Assembly: GCA_900758315.1 (NCBI GenBank)
Contig: CAAERF010000397.1
Location: 1 to 17,379 of the forward strand
Origin: an uncultured Oscillospiraceae bacterium
GTDB lineage: Bacteria; Bacillota; Clostridia; Oscillospirales; Oscillospiraceae
Length of the DNA: 17,379 nt
Reading direction: 5' to 3'
Shown here: piece by piece, positions 1-8,382 of the stretch
Layout: each line of letters starts with the position of its first letter
Numbering within the stretch: the first letter of the stretch is position 1
The notes under the pieces: model-generated
Databases searched by the model: none
What the model saw: the letters and a program-made list of their open reading frames with translations, nothing else
What the model was told of the DNA's origin: nothing
Program-made: the position numbers and the translations under genes

Positions 1-3000
1 CCCGACAGCTACGCGGCGCAGACCTATATTGCTGCTGCAGAAGAACTGGTAAACGGTACAGATGCGCAGTCCGGGGAAAACGGCTACTACACCTACATCT
101 ATAACCCGCCCGCAGGGTATGCGTGGCAGGTTGTGGCGCTGGTTGGTGAGGAAATCGCAGGCGGCACCGAGATCCCGGATGTGCCGAGTGTTCCGGAACC
201 GAAGTATTATTCCGCTGCGTGGACAGCTCCTGCGCAAAGCGCCAGCGGCAGCTTTGATCTGACATTCACAGTCAACACCGACAAGTACCAGCTGAACACG
301 CTGGAAAAGGTGGACGGCGCGGTCATTACCGTTACGCCCAGCCAGACCGGCGGCAGCGTGGACGGCGGCAGCTGGCAGATGACCCCTGCCGGGGGACAAA
401 CCATTACCACAGGCGGTCACACACAGGACGATACCTACCACCTGAACGGCGGCGATGGTTCTGCCACATGGACGGTTCATTACGAGGTGTCCAAGACCAG
501 TACCAGTACGCTTTCCGGGCAGGAAGGACCATTCACCAGCCAAGCAGAAGCAGACGCCGCTGCCGAAGCCGCCAAGAATGCGGCCATCGGGCAGCTGCAG
601 AACGAGGCGCAGGGTATGGTGGATGCCGCCATTGCCTCGGCGCGGGCGCAGCTTGCGAATGTCACCTTTGCATACGATGAAATCACCATCCCGCACGGCT
701 TTGATGCCACGCCCGGCGCGCTGGGCAACCACCAGACCATTACCGTTCCTGCCAACAGTTCGAACGATTACCCAATGAAAAACGATGAGTGGTCGGTAAA
801 AGTCAGCATCGACAAAATCGACAGCGAAACCAAGCAGCGCATCAAGGGCGATGCCGAGTTTAAGATTTTTGAGTGGGATGTGGTTCGGCAGTGCTATATC
901 CCCAATGGTGGGTATAACCAATACAAGGTTGAACGCCAGAGCGACGGCACTTATAAGGTCATCAACCACAGCGACTATGCAGGCGGTTCGGACGATTTGT
1001 TCTACACCCAGCGCAATGAGGGCAAGTTCGTCATTGTGGAAAGCCGCGCGCCCAGCGGATATTACGGCGATTGGACGGATGCAACCAAACCCGGTACGGC
1101 AGGCTCTGTGCTGGGCAAGCGGGCGTATGCCTTTGAAATTACCAAATCATTGGACGCCCAGACGATTTGGCTGGGCAACGCCGATTATAACGCCGACATT
1201 ACTACGGCCAACAGCGGCGGCACGCTCATCGACACCGGCGAGGGCATCGTTACTATCACCTTTGGCAGCCGCAATGCAGACAAGACCTACGCCACAGACC
1301 CCACCGGCATTGCCAACAATGAAGATTCCTACACCATGCATGCCGACTCCGACAAGATGCAGAATGACCGTGTCCTCGGCAATATTCTGCTGACAAAAGT
1401 GGACTTGAACGCCGCGCGGTATCTGGCTGCGGGCAGCAACGGAGATACCACGCTGGAGGGGGCGGTGTATGATCTGTATGCCGCTGACACCATTGAACAT
1501 CCGGACGGTGCTTCGGGTGTCGTAGATTATTCAAAAACCACCGATGCCAGCGGCACGCCCCTTTGGCACACCACGGTTTTAACCAACGGCGGCTGGGATA
1601 CCGATTACCTGCCCATTTTGCAGAAAGACCGGCTGGTAGCCTCCGCCAAGATTACAGACGGAAAGCTGGCTTTTGCCAACCTGTACATGGGCCGCTACTA
1701 TCTGGTCGAGCGTGCCACCGGGCTGGTGCTGCCCATTGACGGAAACGGCAAGCTGTATGTTACCGGGAAGTATCCACAGCTAAACAAGAAGCTGGAACGC
1801 ACCGGCAAGTACAGCAGCCTTGCCACCAAGGGCGGCGAGTATACCGATTACATCTACAAAAACCAGTATTCCGCCGTAGCCGAAAGCCGCAAATTGAACG
1901 GCAGCAAAGCGTGGGATGGCTACTATCTGTCCTACGCGAAAGGCTACCTCTGCGATGAGGTCAACCACTACAAAACCTTGTCCTATGCTGACGAATCCAC
2001 CTACCACATCCACGCCGAGCAGGAAAGCCAAGACGAAGTGCTGAAATCCGGTTTTTCTCTGAACAAACTGGTATCGACCACAGGCCAGCCCTCTCCGGCG
2101 CTGAAGCTGGAGGGCGCGGGCTTCACCGTTTACCGCATCTCTAAACTGAGCAAGGCCGCGCAGTTCAAGCAGAACCCGGATGGCAGCTACAATGCACAAA
2201 GCATTTTGGACGCCTACCGCAAGGACAACTACGATAACGCCACACTAAAATACGATTTCACCGCCGAAGGTCAGGCCATTGCCAATATGTTCGAGAGCAG
2301 CACCGATACGATCAACGCCTATAACGCGACCTTGACCGCAGACGGCGACTACGCCAACGGCAGGGGCAACGGCTGGATGCCCACGGATCAGCCCGCTGAA
2401 TATAGGCTGGGAGAAATGTTCACCAACGATGAGGGCATCTTCCGCGTGGAGGGGCTGCCCTATGGGCAGTACCTCGTGGTAGAAACTACTATTCCCAAGG
2501 ATGTGTTCCAGTGCGATCCATTCATCGTGACGGTAGACGCCAACAGCCCGCAGAGCCGATTCACGGTTCCGGCGGGCTGTGTCACTACAGCCACCAATAA
2601 CTATATGACCTACAACGTACTGGATGAGGAATTGGAGGGCTATTTGCAGCTTATCAAGACCGACACCGAAACCGGCAAGGCGGTCAAAATCGCTAACACC
2701 TCTTTTGCCTTGTACAAATTAGATGACAAGGGTAATAAGACCCGCATTTCCATGATTGACCCCGCCAGTGGTGACGCCACCAAGAAAACGGATGTGTTCT
2801 ACACCGATGCAGACGGCCTTATGAAAACACCCGAAAAACTGCCGCTGGGCAGATATTTGATTGAAGAACTGCAAGGCCCGGAAGGCTATTTCAACGATCC
2901 TGCCTACTCGGTGAAGTTTGAAATCAAGTCCGACCGCGTCTGGCAGGTCGTGGGCAATGCCACCAACGACATGGATGAGTACATCGTCACGGAGAAATAC

Positions 3001-4887
3001 TGCAACCACGAAACCCTCGGTCAGCTTACCATTCGTAAGCTGGGCAATGTGCTGACCGACTACCAAGATGGACAGTTCATCTACACGCAGGACAACCTCG
3101 CGGGCGCAGTGTACGAAATCCACGCTGCAGCCGACATTGCCACACCCGACAGCCAAGGCACCTACTGGTACAAATCCGGCGATTTGGTGGCAACTGTTAC
3201 CACCGGCACAGAGGGGCAAGTTGACGAGGTGAAGTTCAGCCCCACCCGCACGCAGGCAACCTATGATTTCTTGAAAATTTCCCATGATGGCACCAAAGGC
3301 GAAGTAACCGTGACCCTGCCGCTGGGTAAGTATACTGTTACCGAGGTAAAAGCACCTTACGGCTTTATCCTGACAAACCAGAGCTACACGGTCGAATTTG
3401 GCTGGGATAACCAGAAAAACGACATTGTGCTGGCAAAAACTATTGTCGGCCACGAGCAGGACGGCGACAAGGAATGTTCGTACAGCATTGTGAATGTCAA
3501 GGATGCCTCGGATGCCCACAAGAATGGGCAGACACTTGTGTTTGAAAATGCCCGTGTGCTGCCTGTTCCCGAAAAGCCCGGCGATAAGGTCAGCAAAATC
3601 GGTGTAGGCATTTACAAGCAGGACCGAGAGGCGCTGACCTATCTGCCCGGTGCGGTGTATGAACTCTACACCGTGGATGACATTTTCTCCGCAGACGGTA
3701 TGAAGCTGCTGGACGCCGGTACAAAGCTGAGCACCGGCAGCGCCACCAATGCCAACGGTTTCGCGTGGTTCGATGTGGATGTTCCCATCCGTTCTGAAAG
3801 CTATCCCGACTCCGGCAACAGCGGCAGATACCGCATTGTGGAAATCACCGCCCCTGCGGGTTACCTGCTGGACAGCACCCCTGTGGATGTAGAGTTCACC
3901 TATGAAGGTCAGCAGATTGCATGGCAAATCGTAGATGGTACAAACACCAACCTGCGCACCAGTGTGGACATTTCCAAGCAGGACATCACCAACGGCAAGG
4001 AACTGCCCGGTGCAAAGCTGGAAATCCGTGCTGCAGACGGCAATCTGGTCGAGGGCTGGACCTCCGGCAAAGTGCCGCACACCGTGCGTGGGTTGGAACT
4101 GGAAAAGGAATACACCCTGACGGAGAAGCGCGCCCCGGACGGCTACGCCGAAGCCGAAAGCATCGTGTTCAAGCTGGTGCAGAACGGTACAGAGCAGGTC
4201 AATGAGGTGTATGTAAAAACGGACGATGACTGGTCGAAAATGAATGGGTCAACCATTGTAATGCAGGACGCGCCGGTACTGGATATCGACAAGACAGATA
4301 TTGCTGGTAATCTGCTGCCGGGAGCTACGCTGACGATCCGTGATGCGAATGATGAGGTCGTCGACACTTGGACAACCAACTACAAAACGCATCGTGTTCC
4401 CATTTCAAATGATTTTCTCAAGCTGTCAGGCGAAGCCAAAGAGTACATCTACACCCTGAACGAAGATGCAGCCCCGGCCGGCTTTGAAATTGCAAACTCG
4501 GTGCAGTTCAAGTTGGAAACCGTTGATGACGGGATTTCTCTGTTCGTCCGCGAAAATGCCGATGCCGAATGGGTGCGCGCTGACAAGCGACTAATTCAGA
4601 TGATAGACGAAGCTACGCCCCGCGAGGACACGCCCACACCCACTCCTGCTCCCACACCGCAGCCGACACCCGCTACAACCCCGGCACCCACTCCTGTTCC
4701 CACGCCGGTTATTACGCCGCGCAAGGTGCAGACCCTCCCGCAGACAGGAGATGGTTTCCCGCTGCTGGCTATTGTGGTCGTGTCCCTTGCGTCTGCGACA
4801 GGTATCGTGCTGCTGACCGTTAAGCAGAAAATTGCGCTGAAAGAAACTTCTGATAAGGAGAAAGCCGATGAAAGTTCTGATCGTTGA
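1..4887 (+). CDS. Large SpaA/CnaB-repeat surface adhesin with LPQTG anchor (5' end outside window)
   Basis: The reading frame is open from base 1, so the GTG at 133 is only an internal codon; 1628 residues are visible and the signal peptide lies upstream. After a beta-rich N-terminal part and an Ala-rich helix (about 540-660) come eight SpaA/CnaB-like domains. Each opens with a Lys-bearing strand (near 799, 1387, 2059, 2641, 3025, 3598, 3964, 4279) and most close with an E-box such as YTVTEVKAPYGF (3331), YRIVEITAPAGY (3829) or YTLTEKRAPDGY (4111). In this family these Lys and Glu residues form intramolecular Lys-Asn/Asp isopeptide bonds. The second domain's E-box (about 1699, YYLVERATG) lacks the usual AP-GY. 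A Thr-Pro-rich wall-spanning linker (about 4615-4722), LPQTG (4735-4749), a hydrophobic segment and a Lys-rich tail form a sortase signal. Location: wall-anchored outer surface. A role in mating-pair adhesion is inferred from the ICE context; a pilin backbone is an alternative. Confidence 0.9.
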   Translation, partial: PDSYAAQTYIAAAEELVNGTDAQSGENGYYTYIYNPPAGYAWQVVALVGEEIAGGTEIPDVPSVPEPKYYSAAWTAPAQSASGSFDLTFTVNTDKYQLNTLEKVDGAVITVTPSQTGGSVDGGSWQMTPAGGQTITTGGHTQDDTYHLNGGDGSATWTVHYEVSKTSTSTLSGQEGPFTSQAEADAAAEAAKNAAIGQLQNEAQGMVDAAIASARAQLANVTFAYDEITIPHGFDATPGALGNHQTITVPANSSNDYPMKNDEWSVKVSIDKIDSETKQRIKGDAEFKIFEWDVVRQCYIPNGGYNQYKVERQSDGTYKVINHSDYAGGSDDLFYTQRNEGKFVIVESRAPSGYYGDWTDATKPGTAGSVLGKRAYAFEITKSLDAQTIWLGNADYNADITTANSGGTLIDTGEGIVTITFGSRNADKTYATDPTGIANNEDSYTMHADSDKMQNDRVLGNILLTKVDLNAARYLAAGSNGDTTLEGAVYDLYAADTIEHPDGASGVVDYSKTTDASGTPLWHTTVLTNGGWDTDYLPILQKDRLVASAKITDGKLAFANLYMGRYYLVERATGLVLPIDGNGKLYVTGKYPQLNKKLERTGKYSSLATKGGEYTDYIYKNQYSAVAESRKLNGSKAWDGYYLSYAKGYLCDEVNHYKTLSYADESTYHIHAEQESQDEVLKSGFSLNKLVSTTGQPSPALKLEGAGFTVYRISKLSKAAQFKQNPDGSYNAQSILDAYRKDNYDNATLKYDFTAEGQAIANMFESSTDTINAYNATLTADGDYANGRGNGWMPTDQPAEYRLGEMFTNDEGIFRVEGLPYGQYLVVETTIPKDVFQCDPFIVTVDANSPQSRFTVPAGCVTTATNNYMTYNVLDEELEGYLQLIKTDTETGKAVKIANTSFALYKLDDKGNKTRISMIDPASGDATKKTDVFYTDADGLMKTPEKLPLGRYLIEELQGPEGYFNDPAYSVKFEIKSDRVWQVVGNATNDMDEYIVTEKYCNHETLGQLTIRKLGNVLTDYQDGQFIYTQDNLAGAVYEIHAAADIATPDSQGTYWYKSGDLVATVTTGTEGQVDEVKFSPTRTQATYDFLKISHDGTKGEVTVTLPLGKYTVTEVKAPYGFILTNQSYTVEFGWDNQKNDIVLAKTIVGHEQDGDKECSYSIVNVKDASDAHKNGQTLVFENARVLPVPEKPGDKVSKIGVGIYKQDREALTYLPGAVYELYTVDDIFSADGMKLLDAGTKLSTGSATNANGFAWFDVDVPIRSESYPDSGNSGRYRIVEITAPAGYLLDSTPVDVEFTYEGQQIAWQIVDGTNTNLRTSVDISKQDITNGKELPGAKLEIRAADGNLVEGWTSGKVPHTVRGLELEKEYTLTEKRAPDGYAEAESIVFKLVQNGTEQVNEVYVKTDDDWSKMNGSTIVMQDAPVLDIDKTDIAGNLLPGATLTIRDANDEVVDTWTTNYKTHRVPISNDFLKLSGEAKEYIYTLNEDAAPAGFEIANSVQFKLETVDDGISLFVRENADAEWVRADKRLIQMIDEATPREDTPTPTPAPTPQPTPATTPAPTPVPTPVITPRKVQTLPQTGDGFPLLAIVVVSLASATGIVLLTVKQKIALKETSDKEKADESSDR
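4615..4722 (+). repeat. Thr-Pro dipeptide-repeat linker of the surface protein
   Basis: Runs of ACN-CCN codons encode alternating Thr-Pro with occasional Ala, Val, Gln and Ile just before the LPQTG signal. Such linkers span the peptidoglycan in wall-anchored proteins. The repetitive codons could allow slipped-strand length variation between strains; this is inferred from composition only. Confidence 0.75.
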
Positions 4888-5278
4888 ACCCGGAAAGTAC
4901 CCCCGCGAAGCCGACATTGAACACACCCTTGAAGCCGAGCAGGCAGTTGTCGGCGGCACCATCGAGGCAGTGTACCCTTGGAGGGATAGCGCCTGCATCG
5001 TCTGTAATGACAACGGTATTGCAGAAAACCTGCCGCTGAACCGTATGCTGGGTGACTATGACATCATTCATGGCACGTTTTTTGTCTGCGGCCTGACCCG
5101 CGATGATTTTACCGACCTTACGCCCAAGCAGATGAAACACTACGAGGAAATGTACCACGACCCGCAGCTGTTTTTCCTGCTGGGCAAGACCCTGTGTGTG
5201 GAACACACTACGCCGGAAGGTTACGCGCAATTTATGCAGGCAACAAGGCAGCCCCCGCGCCAAGAACAGGAGCGCTGA
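4868..5278 (+). CDS. DUF3846 family protein
   Basis: This 136-residue cytosolic protein begins MKVLIVEPGKYP and contains AVVGGTIEAVYPW, CNDNG, LPLNRML and DIIHGTFFVCG, the signature blocks of DUF3846, a family frequent on Firmicutes ICEs and phages with no established biochemical role. The ATG at 4868 follows a GATAAGGAGA ribosome site and overlaps the last 20 bases of the surface-protein gene, so the two are probably translated from one transcript. There is no signal peptide or membrane segment. The C-terminal PPRQEQER stretch is charged and probably disordered. Family assignment rests on recognised sequence blocks; function is unknown. Confidence 0.85.
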   Translation: MKVLIVEPGKYPREADIEHTLEAEQAVVGGTIEAVYPWRDSACIVCNDNGIAENLPLNRMLGDYDIIHGTFFVCGLTRDDFTDLTPKQMKHYEEMYHDPQLFFLLGKTLCVEHTTPEGYAQFMQATRQPPRQEQER

Positions 5279-5297
5279 TATGAATACGATCCTCTTC

Positions 5298-5323
5298 GCC
5301 CGCAGCCCGCCTGCGGGCTTTTT
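5298..5323 (+). terminator. Intrinsic-terminator-like hairpin between DUF3846 and metK
   Basis: GCCCGCAG (5298-5305), a five-base loop CCCGC and CTGCGGGC (5311-5318) form a perfect 8-bp GC-rich stem followed at once by TTTTT. This is the classical Rho-independent form. It sits only 41 bases before the metK ATG, leaving little room for a new promoter, so it may act as a partial terminator or attenuator rather than a hard stop. Confidence 0.75.
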
Positions 5324-5363
5324 CCTTTGTCCGAAATCATCCAACAAGCAAGGAGAAGAACTA

Positions 5364-6548
5364 ATGAACGACATTTTTGAAAATACCGAAACCATGAAAG
5401 AAAACGAGCATCCTCGCTTTTACACCGCAGAATCCGTCATGCGCGGGCATCCCGACAAGCTGTGCGACCTTATTGCCGACAGCGTGCTGGACGCCTGTCT
5501 GCAGCATGACCCCGCCAGCCGTGTGGCCTGTGAGGTAATGGCAACCCACGGTCACATTATTGTGGCGGGCGAAATCACGACCAGCGCTAAGCCGGATGTG
5601 TTCAACATCGTCCGCGACACCCTGCGCGATGTCGGCTATGACCCGAAGGCGTACCAAATCGACTGCTACATCCACGACCAAAGCCCCGACATTGCGGGCG
5701 CTGTCGAGCCGGAATTGGCTGAGGGAGAGGACGAGGACACCCTCGGTGCGGGCGATCAGGGGGTTATGGTCGGCTACGCCTGTAACGAAACTCCCGAATA
5801 TCTGCCGATGCCGGTGGTTGCCGCCCAGCGCCTTGTAACGCTGTTGGAAATCTCCCGCATGACCGGCGTTATCCCCGACATCGGCCCGGATGGCAAGGTG
5901 CAGGTCACGATGGAATACAACGGCGACACGCCCGTGCGCATCACCACGGTGGTCGTCTCTGTGCAGCACAAGGAGGACACCGACATCAATAAGCTGGCGG
6001 ATATGCTGGACGAATATGTGTTCCCGCTGGCCTTTGACGGTATGCCCGCCGATGACGCGGAAATCATCCTGAACCCCAGCGGTAAGTTTGTGCAGGGCGG
6101 CCCGGATGCCGATACCGGCTTGACCGGGCGCAAGCTCATGGTGGATACCTACGGCACCTTTGCGCCCCACGGCGGTGGTGCGTTCAGCGGAAAAGACCCG
6201 ACCAAAGTAGACCGCAGCGGCGCGTATATGGCGCGGTACATTGCCAAAAACATTGTTGCTACACACCTTGCAACACGCTGTCAGGTGACGCTGGCGTATG
6301 CCATTGGGCAGGCCGAGCCGGTTATGGTGGATGTGAATACGTTTGGCACCTGTGACGCCTGTGAAGATGATTGTTTGGCTGCCGCCGTGCGTAAGGCGTA
6401 TGACCTGACCCCCGCTGGCATTATTAAGCAGCTGAACCTGACGAACCCAATCTACAAATATACAGCCGCAGGAGGTCACTTTGGCCGCAAGGATTTCCCG
6501 TGGGAAAAGGTCGATAACATGAGCGACTTTATCTCTTACATTCAGTAA
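5364..6548 (+). CDS. metK: S-adenosylmethionine synthetase (methionine adenosyltransferase), element-borne
   Basis: The 394-residue product has the usual bacterial MetK length. It makes S-adenosylmethionine from ATP and methionine in the cytosol. Visible motifs are GHPDK with the substrate-binding His (near residue 23), GDQGVMVGYA, SVQH, GRKLMVDTYG, GGGAFSGKDPTKVDRS (the P-loop-like block with catalytic Lys and Asp) and YAIGQAEP, so the enzyme looks intact. The usual GGP-x-GD-x-GLTGRK block reads GGPDADTGLTGRK, a mild divergence. The ATG at 5364 is chosen because AAGGAG lies eight bases upstream. An in-frame ATG at 5280, with its own AGGAG, would add 28 residues translated from the terminator hairpin, which no MetK needs. 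The stop overlaps the next ATG (TAATG). On an ICE, metK may supply cofactor for the methyltransferase at 9701; that link is inference. Confidence 0.95.
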   Translation: MNDIFENTETMKENEHPRFYTAESVMRGHPDKLCDLIADSVLDACLQHDPASRVACEVMATHGHIIVAGEITTSAKPDVFNIVRDTLRDVGYDPKAYQIDCYIHDQSPDIAGAVEPELAEGEDEDTLGAGDQGVMVGYACNETPEYLPMPVVAAQRLVTLLEISRMTGVIPDIGPDGKVQVTMEYNGDTPVRITTVVVSVQHKEDTDINKLADMLDEYVFPLAFDGMPADDAEIILNPSGKFVQGGPDADTGLTGRKLMVDTYGTFAPHGGGAFSGKDPTKVDRSGAYMARYIAKNIVATHLATRCQVTLAYAIGQAEPVMVDVNTFGTCDACEDDCLAAAVRKAYDLTPAGIIKQLNLTNPIYKYTAAGGHFGRKDFPWEKVDNMSDFISYIQ

Positions 6549-7495
6549 TGCCCGGCGTAACACAAGAGCAGATTGCCGCCGCCAGACGGATGTCGGCGAT
6601 TGAATTCTTACAAAAATATCGCCCCAACTCGCTCGTGAAAAGCAGCGCCCGCGGCGAGTACCAGTTGGCCGAGCATGACAGCTTCAAAATCAACGCCAAA
6701 TCGAGCCTCTGGCACTGGAAAAGCCGGGACATCGGCGGCAAATCCGCACTGAACTACCTGATATATGTGGAAGGCGTGCCGTTTGTCGAGGCCGTCCGGC
6801 TTCTATGCGAGGAAAGCCCCGGCTATGTCCCGACCCCGCATGAACAGGTGGAGCGAAAGCGCCCGTCGTTCAGGCTGCCGCCCATAGCAGAAAACTGCGA
6901 CAGAATCACGCGGTATCTGCTGGGGAGAGGTATCTCTAATGCAGTAATTCAATATTGTATTGAGAGAAAAATTCTGTACGAAAGTGCAGAATACCACAAC
7001 TGTGTCTTTCTGGGAAAAAACGCGCAGGGTGTGCCGAAATATGCGGCGCTGCGCGGTATCTATGACTACGGAAAGCCGTTCAAGCGGGAGGCGCCCGGCA
7101 GCAATAAGGCATACGGATTTTGTATCTCGCCGCGCAAAGACAGCAGTACGGTGGCTGTGTTCGAGGCGGCCATTGACGCGATGGCGGAGATGACGCTCTG
7201 CGGCAGCATGGCCAACAAATGGCGGCTGTCGCTTGGCGGTATTTCGGCCTCCGAAAAGGAGCCGCCAGCACTGCAGGAATTTTTACAGCAGCACCCGGAA
7301 ATCAGGACAATAGAGCTGCGGCTCGATAACGACAGTCCGGGCCGTATGGCAAGCGCCCACATTCAGAAAATCTACGCTGACCACTATCAAATGCTGGATC
7401 TACCGCCCTGCCTTGAGGGCGGGGATTACGCAGATGTAGCAAAAAACAACTTGATGGCAAGGACGGCGGCCCACCGGGCCGCAGCCTGCCGATAG
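6548..7495 (+). CDS. DUF3991/TOPRIM domain protein (primase-like)
   Basis: This 315-residue protein starts at the ATG sharing its A with the metK TAA (TAATG), without its own clear ribosome site, which implies translational coupling. The N-terminal third (residues about 15-75, with SLWHWKSRDIGGKSALNYLI) resembles the zinc-ribbon region of DnaG-type primases but without the zinc-binding cysteines. DUF3991 follows (about 105-175, with ITRYLLGRGIS). A TOPRIM fold comes next: VAVFEAAIDAMA carries the conserved Glu and RLDNDSPGR the Asp-x-Asp metal site. Such proteins sit beside replication initiators on clostridial ICEs and are thought to help replication or strand processing of the excised circle. 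Primase activity itself is not shown by the sequence. Confidence 0.88.
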   Translation: MPGVTQEQIAAARRMSAIEFLQKYRPNSLVKSSARGEYQLAEHDSFKINAKSSLWHWKSRDIGGKSALNYLIYVEGVPFVEAVRLLCEESPGYVPTPHEQVERKRPSFRLPPIAENCDRITRYLLGRGISNAVIQYCIERKILYESAEYHNCVFLGKNAQGVPKYAALRGIYDYGKPFKREAPGSNKAYGFCISPRKDSSTVAVFEAAIDAMAEMTLCGSMANKWRLSLGGISASEKEPPALQEFLQQHPEIRTIELRLDNDSPGRMASAHIQKIYADHYQMLDLPPCLEGGDYADVAKNNLMARTAAHRAAACR

Positions 7496-7524
7496 GAACA
7501 TGAAATGAAAATACACATTCGTTC

Positions 7525-7546
7525 GCCCACCTTGGGCCATAGGAGG
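7525..7546 (+). promoter_or_regulatory. Strong Shine-Dalgarno of the DUF6017 gene with a small hairpin just upstream
   Basis: AGGAGG (7541-7546) lies eight bases before the ATG at 7555 and fixes that start. GCCCA (7525-7529) and TGGGC (7533-7537) can pair three bases before it. The 59-base gap between genes holds no convincing promoter. The hairpin is too short to claim a regulatory role. Confidence 0.5.
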
Positions 7547-7554
7547 AAAAGAAA

Positions 7555-8382
7555 ATGGCTGTGTTCCGTGTACAAAAGACGCAAAATTATACCATTATGT
7601 CCAACCATCATCTGCGCAACAAAGCTCTTTCGCTCAAGGCGAAGGGGCTTTTATCTTTGATGCTGTCTCTGCCCGAAGATTGGGATTATACCACGCGAGG
7701 GCTGGCGTCCATCTGCAAAGAGGGCGTAGACAGCGTGTGTGCCACCGTGCGCGAGTTAGAAGCGGCGGGGTATATTATCCGCCGCCGCATCCGCGACAAG
7801 AACGGTCAGATGCGCGGTATGGAGTACACGGTTTTAGAGCAGCCGCAGCCCCCGGAACAGGACAAGCCTAGCTGTGCCCAACCAAAACAGGCAAAGCCTA
7901 AACGGGAAAAACCTGTACAGGCAAATCCTGCACAATTAAATACTAAAGAACAAAAGAAAGAAATAACTAAAAACGTATCTAATCCTATCCGCACGGCAGA
8001 CGAACGGGAGCAGTATCGGGATTTGATTCGGGAAAACATTGAGTACGACATTCTGGCAAAGAACAATCCGGCAGATAGGATTCGATTGGATGAGCTGGTG
8101 GAACTCATGCTGGACACGGTCTGTTCCAAACGCAGCAGTATCCGTATTGCGGGGGACGAGTTTCCAACAGAGGTAGTGAAGTCCAGATTCCTGAAACTTG
8201 AAGCTCAGCATATCCAGTATGTGCTGGACAGCCTGAAAGACAACCCGCCGCATATCCACAATATCAAGAAATACTTACTGGCGGCGCTTTACAATGCGCC
8301 GCTGACGATTGAAAACTACTACGCCGCGCAGATCAACCATGATTTGTACGGCAGAAACCGAGGTGATGTGAATTGGAAATGA
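7555..8382 (+). CDS. Winged-helix DUF6017 protein, likely replication initiator
   Basis: The 275-residue protein has three parts. Residues about 10-95 (NYTIMSNHHLRNKALSLKAKG, LASICKEGVDSVCATVRELEAAGYI) form a winged helix-turn-helix typical of RepA/replisome-organiser N-termini in ICEs and phages. Residues about 97-140 are a low-complexity linker rich in Pro, Lys and Gln. Residues about 145-275 match the C-terminal DUF6017 domain (YDILAKNNPADRIRLDELVELM, IKKYLLAALYNAP). The protein probably binds origin DNA to start replication of the circular ICE form, working with the TOPRIM protein encoded just upstream. This role is inferred from family and position; a transcription-regulator role is not excluded. 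The ATG is preceded by a perfect AGGAGG. The gene's TGA overlaps the following gene. Confidence 0.88.
   Translation: MAVFRVQKTQNYTIMSNHHLRNKALSLKAKGLLSLMLSLPEDWDYTTRGLASICKEGVDSVCATVRELEAAGYIIRRRIRDKNGQMRGMEYTVLEQPQPPEQDKPSCAQPKQAKPKREKPVQANPAQLNTKEQKKEITKNVSNPIRTADEREQYRDLIRENIEYDILAKNNPADRIRLDELVELMLDTVCSKRSSIRIAGDEFPTEVVKSRFLKLEAQHIQYVLDSLKDNPPHIHNIKKYLLAALYNAPLTIENYYAAQINHDLYGRNRGDVNWK

Noticed and set aside
2719..4080. Long minus-strand open frame (453 codons) opposite the surface-protein gene
   Set aside because: It mirrors a clearly real + strand gene with conserved domains. The reverse frame is open because of GC-rich codon bias, has no family resemblance and no credible start signal.
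4615..4722. CRISPR-like short repeats
   Set aside because: The repeats are in-frame Thr-Pro codons of a cell-wall linker, with no spacers and no cas genes nearby.
5279..5363. SAM riboswitch upstream of metK
   Set aside because: Only 85 bases are available and they contain a simple hairpin. The multi-helix core of known SAM riboswitches is not present.
5361..6563. Long minus-strand open frame (400 codons) opposite metK
   Set aside because: The + strand carries every MetK motif. The opposite protein is His/Val/Arg-rich with no recognisable domain, typical of an antisense shadow.
7466..7482. Hairpin GCGGCCC-ACC-GGGCCGC near the end of the TOPRIM gene
   Set aside because: The stem is perfect, but there is no T-run after it and it lies inside coding sequence, so it does not qualify as a terminator. 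It may simply reflect GC-rich codons for Ala, His and Arg.
7504..7660. About 50-codon ORF starting MKIHIRSPTLG upstream of and overlapping the DUF6017 gene
   Set aside because: It has no ribosome site of its own. Most of it is the DUF6017 coding sequence in another frame, and the product is a basic, low-information peptide.
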